This document shows, piece after piece, positions 19,053 through 27,950 of a stretch of DNA of 64,000 bases (position 1 is its first letter; the number at the start of each line of letters is the position of its first letter). The notes under the pieces were generated by a model. The model saw only the letters and a list, made by a program, of their open reading frames with translations. It was not told the DNA's origin and made no database searches. The translations under genes and the position numbers were made by a program. The stretch comes from Burkholderia sp. GAS332 (GTDB lineage Bacteria > Pseudomonadota > Gammaproteobacteria > Burkholderiales > Burkholderiaceae), in assembly GCA_900142905.1 (NCBI GenBank), contig FSRV01000001.1, positions 992,001 to 1,056,000 of the forward strand. The letters run 5' to 3'.

Positions 19053-19126
19053 TGGAGCGGGCGATGGGAATCGAACCCACGGCTCTAGCTTGGGAAGCTA
19101 GGGTATTACCATTATACGACGCCCGC
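19053..19126 (-). tRNA. tRNA-Gly (anticodon CCC)
   Basis: The 74-nt minus-strand sequence starts GCGGGCG and ends CGCCCGCTCCA, with encoded CCA. The anticodon arm CTAGC-TTCCCAA-GCTAG carries CCC. The T arm has GGGTTCGATTCCC. The layout closely resembles E. coli glyU. Confidence 0.97.
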
Positions 19127-19210
19127 AGAGCGCATAATTCTACTCGGGAAGGGGCGGTTAGCGCAAATCGCGCTTCCACCGCCCTTGCCACAAGGCGCGC
19201 GCAGCGCCGT

Positions 19211-19774
19211 TCAGATCACGAAGTAGGTCAACTGAACAGCCGCACGCGTCACGACCATCAGCAGCACCTGCACGATCACGAACAGCAGAATCGGCGAGAG
19301 GTCGATGCCGCCGAGTTGCGGCACCACGCGGCGCAGCGGATTCAGGAACGGCGCGGTCAGCTGATACAGAATCGGCATGGCCGGCGAGCGCGGATTGAGC
19401 CACGACAGCAGCGCCATCAGGATGGTCATCCAGATGATCAGATTCAGCGCCCACTTGATGACCGTCAGCACGGCGACGATCAGCAGGGTCGGCACGAGCG
19501 TGAGCGGATCGGCGCCCGTGAGCACCACCATCAGCACCACATAAATGATGGCCGCAATCAGGGCCGCGGCAAGGCTCGCCCAGTCGATGTTGCGGGTGCT
19601 GTGCAGAATGTGCCGCAAAGGCAGCACGATCCAGTTGGTGGCCTGTAGCACAGCGTTCGTGACAGGGTTGTACGGCGGCATACGCACGACCTGCAGCCAT
19701 GCGCGCAGCAGCAACGCGGCGCCGAACAGCGTAAAGACGGTATTGAGCAGAAAGCGGGCGATATCGCCAAACAT
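19211..19774 (-). CDS. YggT family membrane protein
   Basis: This 187-residue inner-membrane protein consists of two YggT domains, each with two helices. The first contains LLLRAWLQVVRMPPYNPVTN and the second SWLNPRSPAMPILYQLTAPF. The repeated NP...PLR...P motif marks the family. The function is unsettled: roles in osmotic tolerance and cell-division or thylakoid processes are reported for relatives. The hydrophobic pattern and length match other proteobacterial members. The tRNA-Gly gene lies downstream on the same strand. Confidence 0.88.
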   Translation of the reverse strand: MFGDIARFLLNTVFTLFGAALLLRAWLQVVRMPPYNPVTNAVLQATNWIVLPLRHILHSTRNIDWASLAAALIAAIIYVVLMVVLTGADPLTLVPTLLIVAVLTVIKWALNLIIWMTILMALLSWLNPRSPAMPILYQLTAPFLNPLRRVVPQLGGIDLSPILLFVIVQVLLMVVTRAAVQLTYFVI

Positions 19775-19993
19775 CTCGTGTCCTTATCCTTCGGATGACG
19801 GCCGTCGTTCGGCCGCGGGTGCCGGTGCGGACCGATCGGTGCGCCGGCGGGTTTATTTGGATTGCCTGCGCCGTTCCCGCGGGAGGGCGCGTGACGCGTC
19901 ACAAATGGGGACGCGGTGGATCAATTTCCAGATGTTCGAGTCAGTCTAGTCGGCGAACGGCATGCCGGCGAGTCCAAACCCGGCCACGGGATA

Positions 19994-20314
19994 TCACACG
20001 GAAACCTTGATTTCGCTGATCAGAATCGTGCCATTGCCGCCGTCCGTGTAATTCGGAATGTCGGCAACCAACTGTTCCGAGGCCGGCTTGAAGACCTTGT
20101 AGAAGTCGTCCGCGCTCTCGAACAGGAAGTGACCCGCAGCGACATACGGCGGCGGCGTTCCCGGCGGGCCGGCGTTGATGCCGACGTCGACCGACCAGCC
20201 TTTCAGCGACGGCCCGAACAGCTTCGCCGCGAGCGGCATGTGCGTGACGCAGTAATAGTCCGCGTCGAAGTGGCCGTTTTCCCGGTACGGATAAAGGATG
20301 CTGACCTTGATCAT
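19994..20314 (-). CDS. EthD family protein
   Basis: Starting at ATG 20314, this 106-residue protein begins MIKVSILYPYRENGHFDADY and continues with VTHMPLAAKLFG, the usual EthD ferredoxin-like (dimeric alpha-beta barrel) pattern, then FESADDFYKVFKP. EthD was first seen in ETBE degradation loci, but most homologs are small stand-alone proteins of unknown role. An upstream in-frame extension to 20380 lacks family similarity. It sits 77 bases after the DUF2520 protein gene on the same strand. Confidence 0.85.
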   Translation of the reverse strand: MIKVSILYPYRENGHFDADYYCVTHMPLAAKLFGPSLKGWSVDVGINAGPPGTPPPYVAAGHFLFESADDFYKVFKPASEQLVADIPNYTDGGNGTILISEIKVSV

Positions 20315-20391
20315 TGTGCGTTCTCGTCTGTTGGTCCCGAAGCGCGGCGCTAGCGGATTGCGCGCGGCGCCGGACGTCACATTATCACGCC

Positions 20392-21330
20392 TTACTTGAC
20401 GCTTGCACCTGCTGCGGCCTGATTCAGCGATCGGTTGAGCGATTCTTCCACCGCGTCGGCAATTGCCTCGATCGCAGCGGGCGGTTTGGCGCGGCGTTTG
20501 GCCAGTCCGACCGCGCGCCGCGTCAGCAAACCGTACAGCGCGGCGTGGTCGCCGCCGAGGCCTTCCAGCAAGGCCAACTGCTTTTCCACGACGCCTGTAT
20601 CGCCACGCGACACGGGGCCGGCGAGCGCGTTAGGCAGGCCTTTGTCGCGGGCGGTTTCGATGGTGCCGGAGAGCATCGGCAGCAGCGCGCGCAGCGCGTC
20701 GTCTTCGGCAAAGCCTAGCGTGCGCCAGAGTGCGACGCATTCGGCGAGACTGCACAGCGCGAAACTGGCGGCGTAATGGGCGGCGGCGTGGTACAGCATG
20801 CGGCCGCCCGCTGGAATCGACAGCGGATGACAGCGCAGGGCGACGGCCAGCGCCGTCAGCGCGTCCTTGAGCGCGCCGTCGGCCTCGATCGTCACCGAGC
20901 AACCGGCGATACGGTCGATGTCGGCGAGATCGCCGCTAAAGAGGTACAGTGGGTGAAAGCCGCCGATCGAGGCGCCCTGGTCGCGTGCCGGGGCCAGCAA
21001 TTCGACCGGTGAGGCGCCGCTGCAATGCACGAGCGCTTTGCCGTGTGGGCCGCTTGCCGCGTCCGCCGTGAACCGCAGAGTGTGCGCTGACGTACCGATA
21101 CTGTCATCGGGAACGGCTAAAAAGACGATGTCGGCGGCGTTGACGACCTGTTGTGGATCGTCGAATGCCGCGCAATATTCGATTTGACTGGCGAGCCGGC
21201 TGGCCGAGGCTGCCGTGCGGCTCGCCACCGCCGTGACGGGATAGCCGGCGCGTGAAAAGCTTAGCGCGAGACAGCGCGCGAGCCGGCCCGCACCGATGAA
21301 GCCGAGGCGCGGCAGAGAGGGCTGGGACAT
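20392..21330 (-). CDS. Rossmann-fold oxidoreductase-like protein with DUF2520 domain
   Basis: A 312-residue protein with an N-terminal NAD(P)-binding Rossmann domain (GFIGAGRLARCLALSFSRAG) that resembles pyrroline-5-carboxylate reductase. The C-terminal DUF2520 helical domain contains GGFHPLYLFSG and YHAAAHYAASFALCSLAEC. Such proteins are conserved but uncharacterised. NADP-linked reduction of a small substrate is the usual guess. Length and domain order are normal for the family. The gene lies upstream of the EthD gene and may share its transcript. Confidence 0.86.
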   Translation of the reverse strand: MSQPSLPRLGFIGAGRLARCLALSFSRAGYPVTAVASRTAASASRLASQIEYCAAFDDPQQVVNAADIVFLAVPDDSIGTSAHTLRFTADAASGPHGKALVHCSGASPVELLAPARDQGASIGGFHPLYLFSGDLADIDRIAGCSVTIEADGALKDALTALAVALRCHPLSIPAGGRMLYHAAAHYAASFALCSLAECVALWRTLGFAEDDALRALLPMLSGTIETARDKGLPNALAGPVSRGDTGVVEKQLALLEGLGGDHAALYGLLTRRAVGLAKRRAKPPAAIEAIADAVEESLNRSLNQAAAGASVK

Positions 21331-21572
21331 GGTTGCCTGCTCCAGACGGGATACTTGAAAGAGAAAGCAGAAGTATCGCGCATCCGTCCGGCAGTGGCGT
21401 GTCCTGGCGCCGGCATTCCTCTGATCAGTGCGTGCGCGATATGGCGCCTCTGGTCGGTCATCTGGGCGGGCGCGCCCCGCGGGTCCGAAACCTGCTCACA
21501 ATTTCTCCATGAGCCGGTTTAGCAGTTGCTGTTCTGGGTTTTTCGTCTCGCAGTCAGATTCGGGAGGTAACG

Positions 21573-21734
21573 ATGAATATTTTTTCTTACCGAAAGCACT
21601 TGCGGTTCTTGACGCACTCGCAGCGCCGTCGCTGGTGGGATCAGAAGAAGCGTCTGACGCCACGCGTGTGTATCAGCGGCGCGTATGTCCCGCCCAACGT
21701 CTCCAGAGAATTCGCCTACGTGAAGGTAGGCTGA
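21573..21734 (+). CDS. Very small basic hypothetical protein, 53 residues
   Basis: A 53-codon frame starts at ATG 21573 behind an almost perfect ribosome site (GGGAGGTAACG, seven bases of spacing) and stops at 21734. The product (MNIFSYRKHLRFLTHSQRRR at the start, EFAYVKVG at the end) is very basic, with several Arg/Lys and two adjacent Trp, and has no membrane segment. A strong terminator follows 24 bases after the stop, so the gene forms its own short transcript. No family is recognised. Nucleic acid binding is possible from charge alone. Confidence 0.7.
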   Translation: MNIFSYRKHLRFLTHSQRRRWWDQKKRLTPRVCISGAYVPPNVSREFAYVKVG

Positions 21735-21757
21735 CAAACCGTCTGCTCACGAGTAAG

Positions 21758-21789
21758 AAATGCCCGACGCGACTGCGCCGGGCATTTTT
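21758..21789 (+). terminator. Intrinsic terminator after the 53-residue gene
   Basis: AAATGCCCG and CGGGCATTTTT pair around an ACGCGACTGCGC-type loop, ending in a T run. It follows the small gene at 21573 and precedes the gap up to 22097. Confidence 0.9.
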
Positions 21790-22096
21790 CATTTGAGCCG
21801 TCAGGATTGAAGCTAATTTGTAATCAAAGATTACTGACAAGTGAGGGCCCGACGCCGCAAGACCCACAAGCCAGCGGATTCGCGACCGCTCCACTGCTGG
21901 CAAACCCTTAGTTCTCAGCCGGTTGCGCAGTATGTCCGAATGACGCGCCGCCGCTGCAAATTCCGACTCATTGCGGCCAATTGCAATTTGCAACAAATGC
22001 GAACATCTCGGCGCGGTCTTTTTCGATACATTGATTTCATAGCATGCAACGCATGCGAAGTCGGCGACCTCAGTGGGCCGCGCCAGGAGAATAAAA
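21790..22096. other. Intergenic region, about 300 bases
   Basis: No convincing gene is present. A short inverted repeat GTAATC-AAA-GATTAC lies at 21820-21834. The right end holds the ribosome site of the Tyr/Gly-rich protein. Open frames crossing it have no ribosome site and no recognisable content. Confidence 0.6.
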
Positions 22097-22411
22097 GTGA
22101 AAAAGATCGTTCCGTTTGTCGTTGCCGCCGCACTCGGCGTGGGGTTCGCTACCGCTGCAGAAGCGCATGTCTCCGTCGGTATCGGTATTGGCATTCCAGT
22201 CGCACCCGCCTATCCGGTTTATGCCGCACCGCCGCCGGTCTATTACGCGCCGCCGCCTCCGCCGGTCGTGTATGCGCCGGGCTATTACGCGCCGCCGGCA
22301 GTCGTGGTGGGTGGGTATTACGGTGGCTATGGCCGTCCTTATTATCACCATGGCTATTACCACGGTTATTACGGCCACGGTTACTACGGCCATGGCTACT
22401 ATCGCCGCTGA
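22097..22411 (+). CDS. Small exported Pro/Tyr/Gly/His-rich protein
   Basis: Taken from GTG 22097, seven bases after AGGAGA, the product has 104 residues. A signal peptide MKKIVPFVVAAALGVGFATA is followed by a short core (VSVGIGIGIPVAPAYPVY). The rest is low complexity: proline- and tyrosine-rich PPPVYYAPPPP units and a tail of HGYYHGYYGHGYYGHGYYRR. Similar exported proteins with Tyr/Gly/Pro tails are common in Burkholderia and unassigned. The His/Tyr-rich tail might bind metals or the cell surface, but that is speculation. Confidence 0.78.
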   Translation: MKKIVPFVVAAALGVGFATAAEAHVSVGIGIGIPVAPAYPVYAAPPPVYYAPPPPPVVYAPGYYAPPAVVVGGYYGGYGRPYYHHGYYHGYYGHGYYGHGYYRR

Positions 22412-22557
22412 TCGCAAGACGAGCGCGGAGATGTGTTGACGGCGTAACGCCGGCTTGATCGCCGGGTTCCGCCGTTTGTGTTTTTACTGCGGCATACCAA
22501 AGCATTGGCGAAGCTGGGAGAATGGCTGTTTCGCCACCGCTTTGGAGAGTTTCGCCG

Positions 22558-23523
22558 ATGCAAGCGCTTCCCGCTCCCACTTTCGACGACGTACTCGACG
22601 CCGCTGCGCGTCTTGAAGGCGTCGCCCACCGTACCCCCGTTCTAACCTCGAGCACGTTCAACGAGCGCACGGGCGCGTCGGTGTTCTTCAAGTGCGAAAA
22701 TTTTCAGCGCATGGGCGCCTTCAAGTTTCGCGGCGCCTACAACGCGATTTCGCATTTCAACGCCGAGCAACGCAAAGCGGGCGTGCTGACGTACTCGTCG
22801 GGTAACCACGCGCAAGCGATCGCGCTATCGGCGCGCCTTGCAGGGATTCACGCAACGATCATCATGCCGCACGACGCGCCCGCCGCCAAAGTCGCGGCGA
22901 CCAAGGGCTATGGCGGCGAAGTGATCAGCTACGACCGCTACACCGAGAATCGCGAAGAGATCGGCCAGCGGCTCGCGCAAGAGCGCGGCATGACGCTGAT
23001 TCCGCCGTACGACCATCCGCACGTGGTGGCGGGGCAGGGCACGGCGGTGAAGGAGTTGATCGAAGAAACCGGCCCGCTCGACATGCTGTTCGTTTGCCTC
23101 GGCGGCGGTGGGCTGATCGGCGGCAGCGCATTGTCGGCGGCGGCATTGAGCCCGGCATGCACCGTGATTGGCGTCGAGCCCGAAGCGGGCAACGACGGCC
23201 AGCAATCGCTCGCGCGCGGCGAGATCGTACATATCGACGCGCCGCGAACGATCGCCGACGGCGCTGCCTCCACGCATCTCGGCGACTACACGTTTGCCAT
23301 CATCCAGAAACTGGTCGCGCAAATCGAAACGGTTAGCGATGAGCAGTTGATCGAGACCATGCGCTTCTTTGCGCAACGCATGAAGATCGTGGTCGAGCCG
23401 ACGGGTTGCCTTGCCGCGGCTGCCGTGCTCAACGACATCGTGCCGGTGAAGGGCAAGCGCGTAGGTGTGGTGGTGAGTGGCGGTAACGTCGATCTGGCGA
23501 AGCTGGCGCAGTATCTCGCCTGA
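22558..23523 (+). CDS. Threonine/serine (or hydroxyaspartate) dehydratase
   Basis: This PLP enzyme (fold type II) has 321 residues from ATG 22558. The same frame is open up to 22522. It has the PLP lysine in MGAFKFRGAYNA, the phosphate-binding SSGNHAQA, and the glycine loop CLGGGGLIGG. It lacks the C-terminal ACT-like regulatory domains of biosynthetic IlvA (about 510 residues), so it is the catabolic or serine racemase-like type that deaminates L-Thr/L-Ser, or a threo-3-hydroxyaspartate ammonia-lyase. It stands alone, followed by a terminator at 23577. Confidence 0.9.
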   Translation: MQALPAPTFDDVLDAAARLEGVAHRTPVLTSSTFNERTGASVFFKCENFQRMGAFKFRGAYNAISHFNAEQRKAGVLTYSSGNHAQAIALSARLAGIHATIIMPHDAPAAKVAATKGYGGEVISYDRYTENREEIGQRLAQERGMTLIPPYDHPHVVAGQGTAVKELIEETGPLDMLFVCLGGGGLIGGSALSAAALSPACTVIGVEPEAGNDGQQSLARGEIVHIDAPRTIADGAASTHLGDYTFAIIQKLVAQIETVSDEQLIETMRFFAQRMKIVVEPTGCLAAAAVLNDIVPVKGKRVGVVVSGGNVDLAKLAQYLA

Positions 23524-23576
23524 TAGGCTGCCTGATCGTTTTTACGTCGCGCTGTGCACGTTGAAACCGATGGAAG

Positions 23577-23602
23577 ACGGCTCGCCATGGCGAGCCGTTT
23601 TT
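23577..23602. terminator. Terminator between dehydratase and LysE genes
   Basis: ACGGCTCG-CCATGG-CGAGCCGT followed by TTTTTT on the plus strand. It lies between two convergent genes and ends the dehydratase transcript. Confidence 0.88.
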
Positions 23603-23603
23603 T

Positions 23604-24281
23604 CTAGCTTGCCACCTGGGCAGTCTGCACGATTAGATCGTGATACCCGTTCACGATCACGCTATACGAGAAGTACGCGAACAGCAGCGCCGACAACACG
23701 TGGCACGCGCGCAGCAAGCCGGTGCCGGCGCGTTTGCGTCCGTGGCTGCCGAGTCCGCAGATAAAGATCGTCCAGCACAAGCCACCCAGGAAGAAGCCGC
23801 CGAGGAACACCGGCGCAGTCGTCACACTGGTGGCGCCGGCTTTCGCGATGAGCGCGCCGCCGACTGCGGCGAACCACAGAATCGCCGAAGGCGACGACAT
23901 CGCGAGCAATACGCCGCGCAAGAAACCGCGCCACGGGGAAAGATGCGGCGCTTTGGCGTCCGCTTCTCCGGCAACGGCCGGTGCCGACGCGGGGAACAGC
24001 GCTTCACGCGCCATCTTCCACGTCAGAAACAGCAGGACCGCCGCGCCGCCGATCCACACGACCCAGCGCACCGATTCGAACTGCAGTAACGCAGCCATTC
24101 CCGCGAGCGCGAGCGCCGCGTAAGCCAGATCGCCGAAACAGGAACCGAGACCCAGCCAGAAACCCGGTTTGAATCCGTGCGACAGCGTCAGCGAAATCAT
24201 CGCGACGTTGACGAGACCGATATCCAGACACAACGACAACGACAGAAAAAATCCATCCGACATCATTGAAAAGGCATGCAT
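23604..24281 (-). CDS. LysE family amino-acid exporter
   Basis: This 225-residue inner-membrane protein has the LysE/RhtB layout: an N-terminal helix with LCLDIGLVNVAMISLTLSHG, then GLGSCFGDLAYAALALAGMA, and a middle loop with NPKAIL-like SSPSAILWFAAVGG. Six helices are predicted. Family members export lysine, arginine, homoserine or threonine. The NPK motif is replaced by SPS here, so the substrate cannot be assigned. It is convergent with the threonine dehydratase gene, and both relate to amino-acid homeostasis. Confidence 0.86.
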   Translation of the reverse strand: MHAFSMMSDGFFLSLSLCLDIGLVNVAMISLTLSHGFKPGFWLGLGSCFGDLAYAALALAGMAALLQFESVRWVVWIGGAAVLLFLTWKMAREALFPASAPAVAGEADAKAPHLSPWRGFLRGVLLAMSSPSAILWFAAVGGALIAKAGATSVTTAPVFLGGFFLGGLCWTIFICGLGSHGRKRAGTGLLRACHVLSALLFAYFSYSVIVNGYHDLIVQTAQVAS

Positions 24282-24407
24282 CCGCGCAACCGCTCCATCA
24301 GTTTTGTTATTCAGACTTGTTCGTGCGCGAGCGATCCGGCGGGTGACGGGATCGCTTCAATGCCGACAGAATCCTAAAAATTCTATGGTGTGATTCGGGG
24401 GCTGTTT

Positions 24408-25976
24408 TTACAGTCCCAACTCATCCCACAAGGTATCGATGCGTTGTTTGACCGCCTTGTCCATCTCGATTGGGCGGCCCCATTCGCGATCGGTTTCGCC
24501 GGGCCATTTGTTGGTTGCGTCGAGTCCCATCTTCGATCCGAGGCCGGCCACCGGTGAGGCGAAATCCAGATAGTCGATCGGCGTGCGATCGACCAGCACC
24601 GTGTCGCGCGCCGGATCGATACGCGTGGTGATGGCCCAGATCACTTCTTTCCAATCGCGGATATTCACGTCCTCGTCGACCACGACGATGAACTTCGTAT
24701 ACATGAATTGCCGCAGGAAGCTCCACACGCCGAACATCACGCGTTTGGCGTGACCGGGGTAGCTCTTCTTCATCTGCACGATCGCCATCCGGTAGCTGCA
24801 TCCTTCGGGCGGCAGATAGAAATCGGTGATCTCGGTGAACTGCTTCTGCAACAGCGGCACGAACACTTCGTTGAGCGCGACGCCGAGCACGGCGGGCTCA
24901 TCGGGCGGTTTGCCGGTGTAGGTGGAGTGATAGATCGCGTCGCGCCGCATCGTGATGCGCTCGACCGTGAAGACGGGAAACCACTCCTGCTCGTTGTAAT
25001 AGCCGGTGTGGTCGCCATAGGGGCCTTCCAGCGCATGTTCGTATGCTGCTGACGCGCCCTTGACCGGCCGTGGCGGCGCGCCTGCGGGGGCGGGCGAGGG
25101 CGTGCCTTCCTGCGGATAGATGAAGCCTTCCAGAACGATCTCCGCGCGCGCGGGCACCTGCAAGCCGTCGACACCCGGTGTGATGCACTTCGCGAGCTCG
25201 GTGCGGCCGCCGCGCAGCAGCCCGGCGAACTGGTATTCGGAGAGCGTGTCGGGGACCGGCGTGACCGCGCCGAGGATGGTCGCCGGGTCGGCGCCCAGCA
25301 CCACGGCCACGGGATACGGTTTGCCCGGATTCTGCAGCGCGAACTCGCGGAAATCGAGTGCGCCGCCGCGATGGGCGAGCCATCGCATGATCAGTTTGTT
25401 ACGCCCGATCAGCTGCTGGCGATATATGCCTAAATTTTGTCGGCTCTTATTTGGGCCTTTTGTGACGGTCAGGCCCCATGTGATCAACGGCCCTGCATCA
25501 CCCGGCCAGCAGGTCTGAATCGGCAGCTTTCCGAGGTCGACATCGTTGCCCTCCCAGACGATTTCCTGGCAGGGTGGGGCGCTCACCGTTTTGGGCGCCA
25601 TGTCCCAAACCGCCTTCGCGAGCGAGAACAGTTTGCCCGCGTCCTTGAGCCCCTTGGGCGGCTCCGGTTCCTTCAATGCGGAGAGCAGGCGTCCGACGTC
25701 GCGCAGCGACTCGAGCGCGGCGCCATCGCCTTCACCTGCCTGCGCGTCGATTCCCATGCCGAGCGCGACGCGCCGCGGTGTGCCGAACAGGTTGCCGAGG
25801 ACCGGGAACGCGTGCTGCTGCTGGCTCTCAAACAACAACGCCGGACCGCCCGCGCGCAGTACGCGGTCGCACAGTTCGGTCATTTCCAGGACGGGCGAGA
25901 CGTTTTGCGAGATGCGGCGCAGTTCACCGATCGTTTCGAGACGGCCGACGAAATCGCGCAGGTCTTTGTATTTCAT
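24408..25976 (-). CDS. ubiD: UbiD family decarboxylase (4-hydroxy-3-polyprenylbenzoate decarboxylase)
   Basis: A 522-residue prenylated-FMN decarboxylase that acts in ubiquinone synthesis on 3-polyprenyl-4-hydroxybenzoate. It begins [20 protein letters not shown] at ATG 25976. The family motifs are visible: [14 protein letters not shown], the prFMN/Mn-binding NLGIYRQQ and [13 protein letters not shown] segments, and [20 protein letters not shown] near the C-terminus. E. coli UbiD has 497 residues. A Pro/Ala insertion ([13 protein letters not shown]) explains part of the extra length. It needs the flavin prenyltransferase UbiX, which is not in this window. Confidence 0.95.
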   Translation of the reverse strand: MKYKDLRDFVGRLETIGELRRISQNVSPVLEMTELCDRVLRAGGPALLFESQQQHAFPVLGNLFGTPRRVALGMGIDAQAGEGDGAALESLRDVGRLLSALKEPEPPKGLKDAGKLFSLAKAVWDMAPKTVSAPPCQEIVWEGNDVDLGKLPIQTCWPGDAGPLITWGLTVTKGPNKSRQNLGIYRQQLIGRNKLIMRWLAHRGGALDFREFALQNPGKPYPVAVVLGADPATILGAVTPVPDTLSEYQFAGLLRGGRTELAKCITPGVDGLQVPARAEIVLEGFIYPQEGTPSPAPAGAPPRPVKGASAAYEHALEGPYGDHTGYYNEQEWFPVFTVERITMRRDAIYHSTYTGKPPDEPAVLGVALNEVFVPLLQKQFTEITDFYLPPEGCSYRMAIVQMKKSYPGHAKRVMFGVWSFLRQFMYTKFIVVVDEDVNIRDWKEVIWAITTRIDPARDTVLVDRTPIDYLDFASPVAGLGSKMGLDATNKWPGETDREWGRPIEMDKAVKQRIDTLWDELGL

Positions 25977-26000
25977 CTGGTGCGGTAGAGAGCCGCGCAA

Positions 26001-26582
26001 GCGGCAAAAAGGAAGGGCGCCGCGGGGCTTCGCGGGGCCAAAACGATTGTCGATTTTACCTGTGTTGGCGGGCGCACGTAGATTGGCCCAACGGCCAACT
26101 TTGGAAGGCGTAATTGAGATAGCTCAAGAAGCGCGCGCCGCGCGGTTTTCGGCGGACTGAACACTGTTCATTATTACAATTAGTTATAGATTTGCTTATT
26201 TATAGTGTTGACGATCTATAAAACCCTGCATAGAATCCGTCCACATTGGTTGCAGGGCGTGAACCTTTTTACTGCCGCCCCCGGTCCCTTCAGACGCAAC
26301 GCGTCACCGCTTACCGACCCCCTGCACGGTATTTGGCGGTCTTACTGAAGTTCTTGCCAGCGCCTGTTGACGCTGGTTTTTCGCGTGGGAGCCTCCGCCT
26401 GCATGTTTTTGTCATGCCGCGGGCCTCTTTTCAAGATGGCTCCCCACAAACGGTATATGCCGTTTTCCCGACGTCGCTGCTGCCCTAACCAGACAGAGCG
26501 CGCGATGTCTTGACTCTGCGAACGTGTGTTACCGCCTGTTCAACTGGCGGAGTTCGCGGATCATGCAACATGGGAGATCTGA
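26001..26582. other. Intergenic region with a strong promoter and long 5' leader
   Basis: About 580 bases without a credible gene between the divergent ubiD and transglycosylase genes. The part at 26161-26240 is AT-rich and holds a strong promoter. The following 340 bases up to ATG 26583 should be an untranslated leader. Short open frames in it have no ribosome site. The leader contains several G+C-rich patches that may fold. Confidence 0.6.
26208..26236 (+). promoter_or_regulatory. Sigma-70-type promoter of the transglycosylase gene
   Basis: TTGACG (26208-26213), an exact 17-base spacer and TAGAAT (26231-26236) make a near-consensus promoter in an AT-rich patch. It points toward the gene at 26583, which implies an untranslated leader of about 340 bases. 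Confidence 0.75.
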
Positions 26583-27755
26583 ATGAACGCCTGGTTATCG
26601 TGGCGTCCCGATGAGCGTATCGCGCAAGTTGTGCGTGGTGCGTTGCGTCGCGGGACGCGAATGAGTCATCACCTGTTCAGCATCGTCGGTGGTATCGCCG
26701 TCGTGCTGTCCGTTACGCTGTGGCTGATGCCCGCTTTGCGCGGCACCCTTGCCGCCAAGCTGATGCCGGTCATTTCCGCCGCTGTGCAGGCCGGTCCCGC
26801 CCGTCTGCTGCAGGGCAACCCGCTGCCGGCTTTCGGGCCGCCTGCTGCGTCCCCTGACGAGGCGCTGTCCGCGAATTCGACCAGCAGCGACGCCGCTGGC
26901 GGTGCGAACAGCCTTGTTACCGCCAGCAATACTAGCTACGACGGTGCCTTTGACGGCACCGGCACGTCCGGCATGGGCGTGGCGGCGCTGAACGGCCTAG
27001 ACCCGCGCACCATGCAGAGCGTGGCCGCCTTGGCGCGGCTGATCCCGGCGCAGCGCGTCTCGGCTGACGCACGGGACGATCGTGTGCTGGTCTCGGCCCG
27101 CGAGCAGGATCTGGTTTCGTCGTACCTGGCGCGGCGCTATCGCGTCGCTCAGGAGCCCGTTAGCGAGCTCGTGAAGGCAGCGTTCGACACCGGCCGCGAA
27201 GTCGGTCTCGACCCGCTTCTCCTGCTGTCCGTAATGGCAATCGAATCGGGCTTCAACCCTTACGCCGAGAGCGGCGTAGGCGCGCAGGGCCTGATGCAGG
27301 TGATGTCCAAGGTTCACTCAGACAAATTCCAGTATTTCGGTGGCCAGAGCGCTGCGCTCGAACCGTTGGCGAACATCAAGGTGGGTGCGCTGGTGCTGAA
27401 GGATTGCATCGCACGCGGCGGTTCGCTGCCGGGCGGTTTGCGTCTCTACGTCGGCTCGACTTCGCAGGACGACGGCGGCTACGGCGCCAAGGTGATGGCC
27501 GAGCGTGGCCGTTTGCGTGATGTGGCGCGTGGCCGCAAGGTGCCGATCAATGCACCGCAGGCGCCGGTTCTGACGGCGTCGAATACGGCGACAGCCGCTG
27601 TTGCTTCGACTAACGGCAAGCGCGTACAGGTGACGCTGGATGGCGGTCATCCGTTGAGCGCGGCAGCGCCGGTGAAGACACCGGTGTCCGATCAGGACGA
27701 CGCCAGTTCCAATGCCACCAAGCATGTGGCATCGGCCTCGGAGCTGGGCGCTTGA
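26583..27755 (+). CDS. Lytic transglycosylase (SLT domain), membrane-anchored
   Basis: This 390-residue protein has a cytoplasmic N-terminus, a single hydrophobic segment (about residues 31-50), a Ser/Ala/Gly-rich spacer and an SLT domain at about 195-320. The catalytic Glu221 lies in MAIESGFNPYAESGVGAQGLMQV, followed by NIKVGALVLKDCI. Lytic transglycosylases cut the MurNAc-GlcNAc bond to give 1,6-anhydro ends. The C-terminal 80 residues are low complexity. It lies behind a strong promoter with a long leader and is followed by a perfect terminator. Confidence 0.92.
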   Translation: MNAWLSWRPDERIAQVVRGALRRGTRMSHHLFSIVGGIAVVLSVTLWLMPALRGTLAAKLMPVISAAVQAGPARLLQGNPLPAFGPPAASPDEALSANSTSSDAAGGANSLVTASNTSYDGAFDGTGTSGMGVAALNGLDPRTMQSVAALARLIPAQRVSADARDDRVLVSAREQDLVSSYLARRYRVAQEPVSELVKAAFDTGREVGLDPLLLLSVMAIESGFNPYAESGVGAQGLMQVMSKVHSDKFQYFGGQSAALEPLANIKVGALVLKDCIARGGSLPGGLRLYVGSTSQDDGGYGAKVMAERGRLRDVARGRKVPINAPQAPVLTASNTATAAVASTNGKRVQVTLDGGHPLSAAAPVKTPVSDQDDASSNATKHVASASELGA

Positions 27756-27802
27756 GGTTGACGTAACCCAGTTTGCCCGGCATGAGAGAGCGGCAGGTAT
27801 AG

Positions 27803-27829
27803 AAAAGGACACCCATGGGTGTCCTTTTT
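27803..27829. terminator. Bidirectional terminator
   Basis: AAAAGGACACCC and GGGTGTCCTTTTT form a perfect stem with almost no loop. It lies between the convergent transglycosylase and aminotransferase genes and can end both transcripts. Confidence 0.9.
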
Positions 27830-27950
27830 CCTTATGTGGCTGGCACTTGCGGTGGCCTGCGCGGCTGTGAGGTTTGTGTCACAGGCATTCCAACTCCACA
27901 CGCCGAGCCCTCTCGGGGGCTCGCAAGCCGCAGCGCTTATGCCGTTTCGG

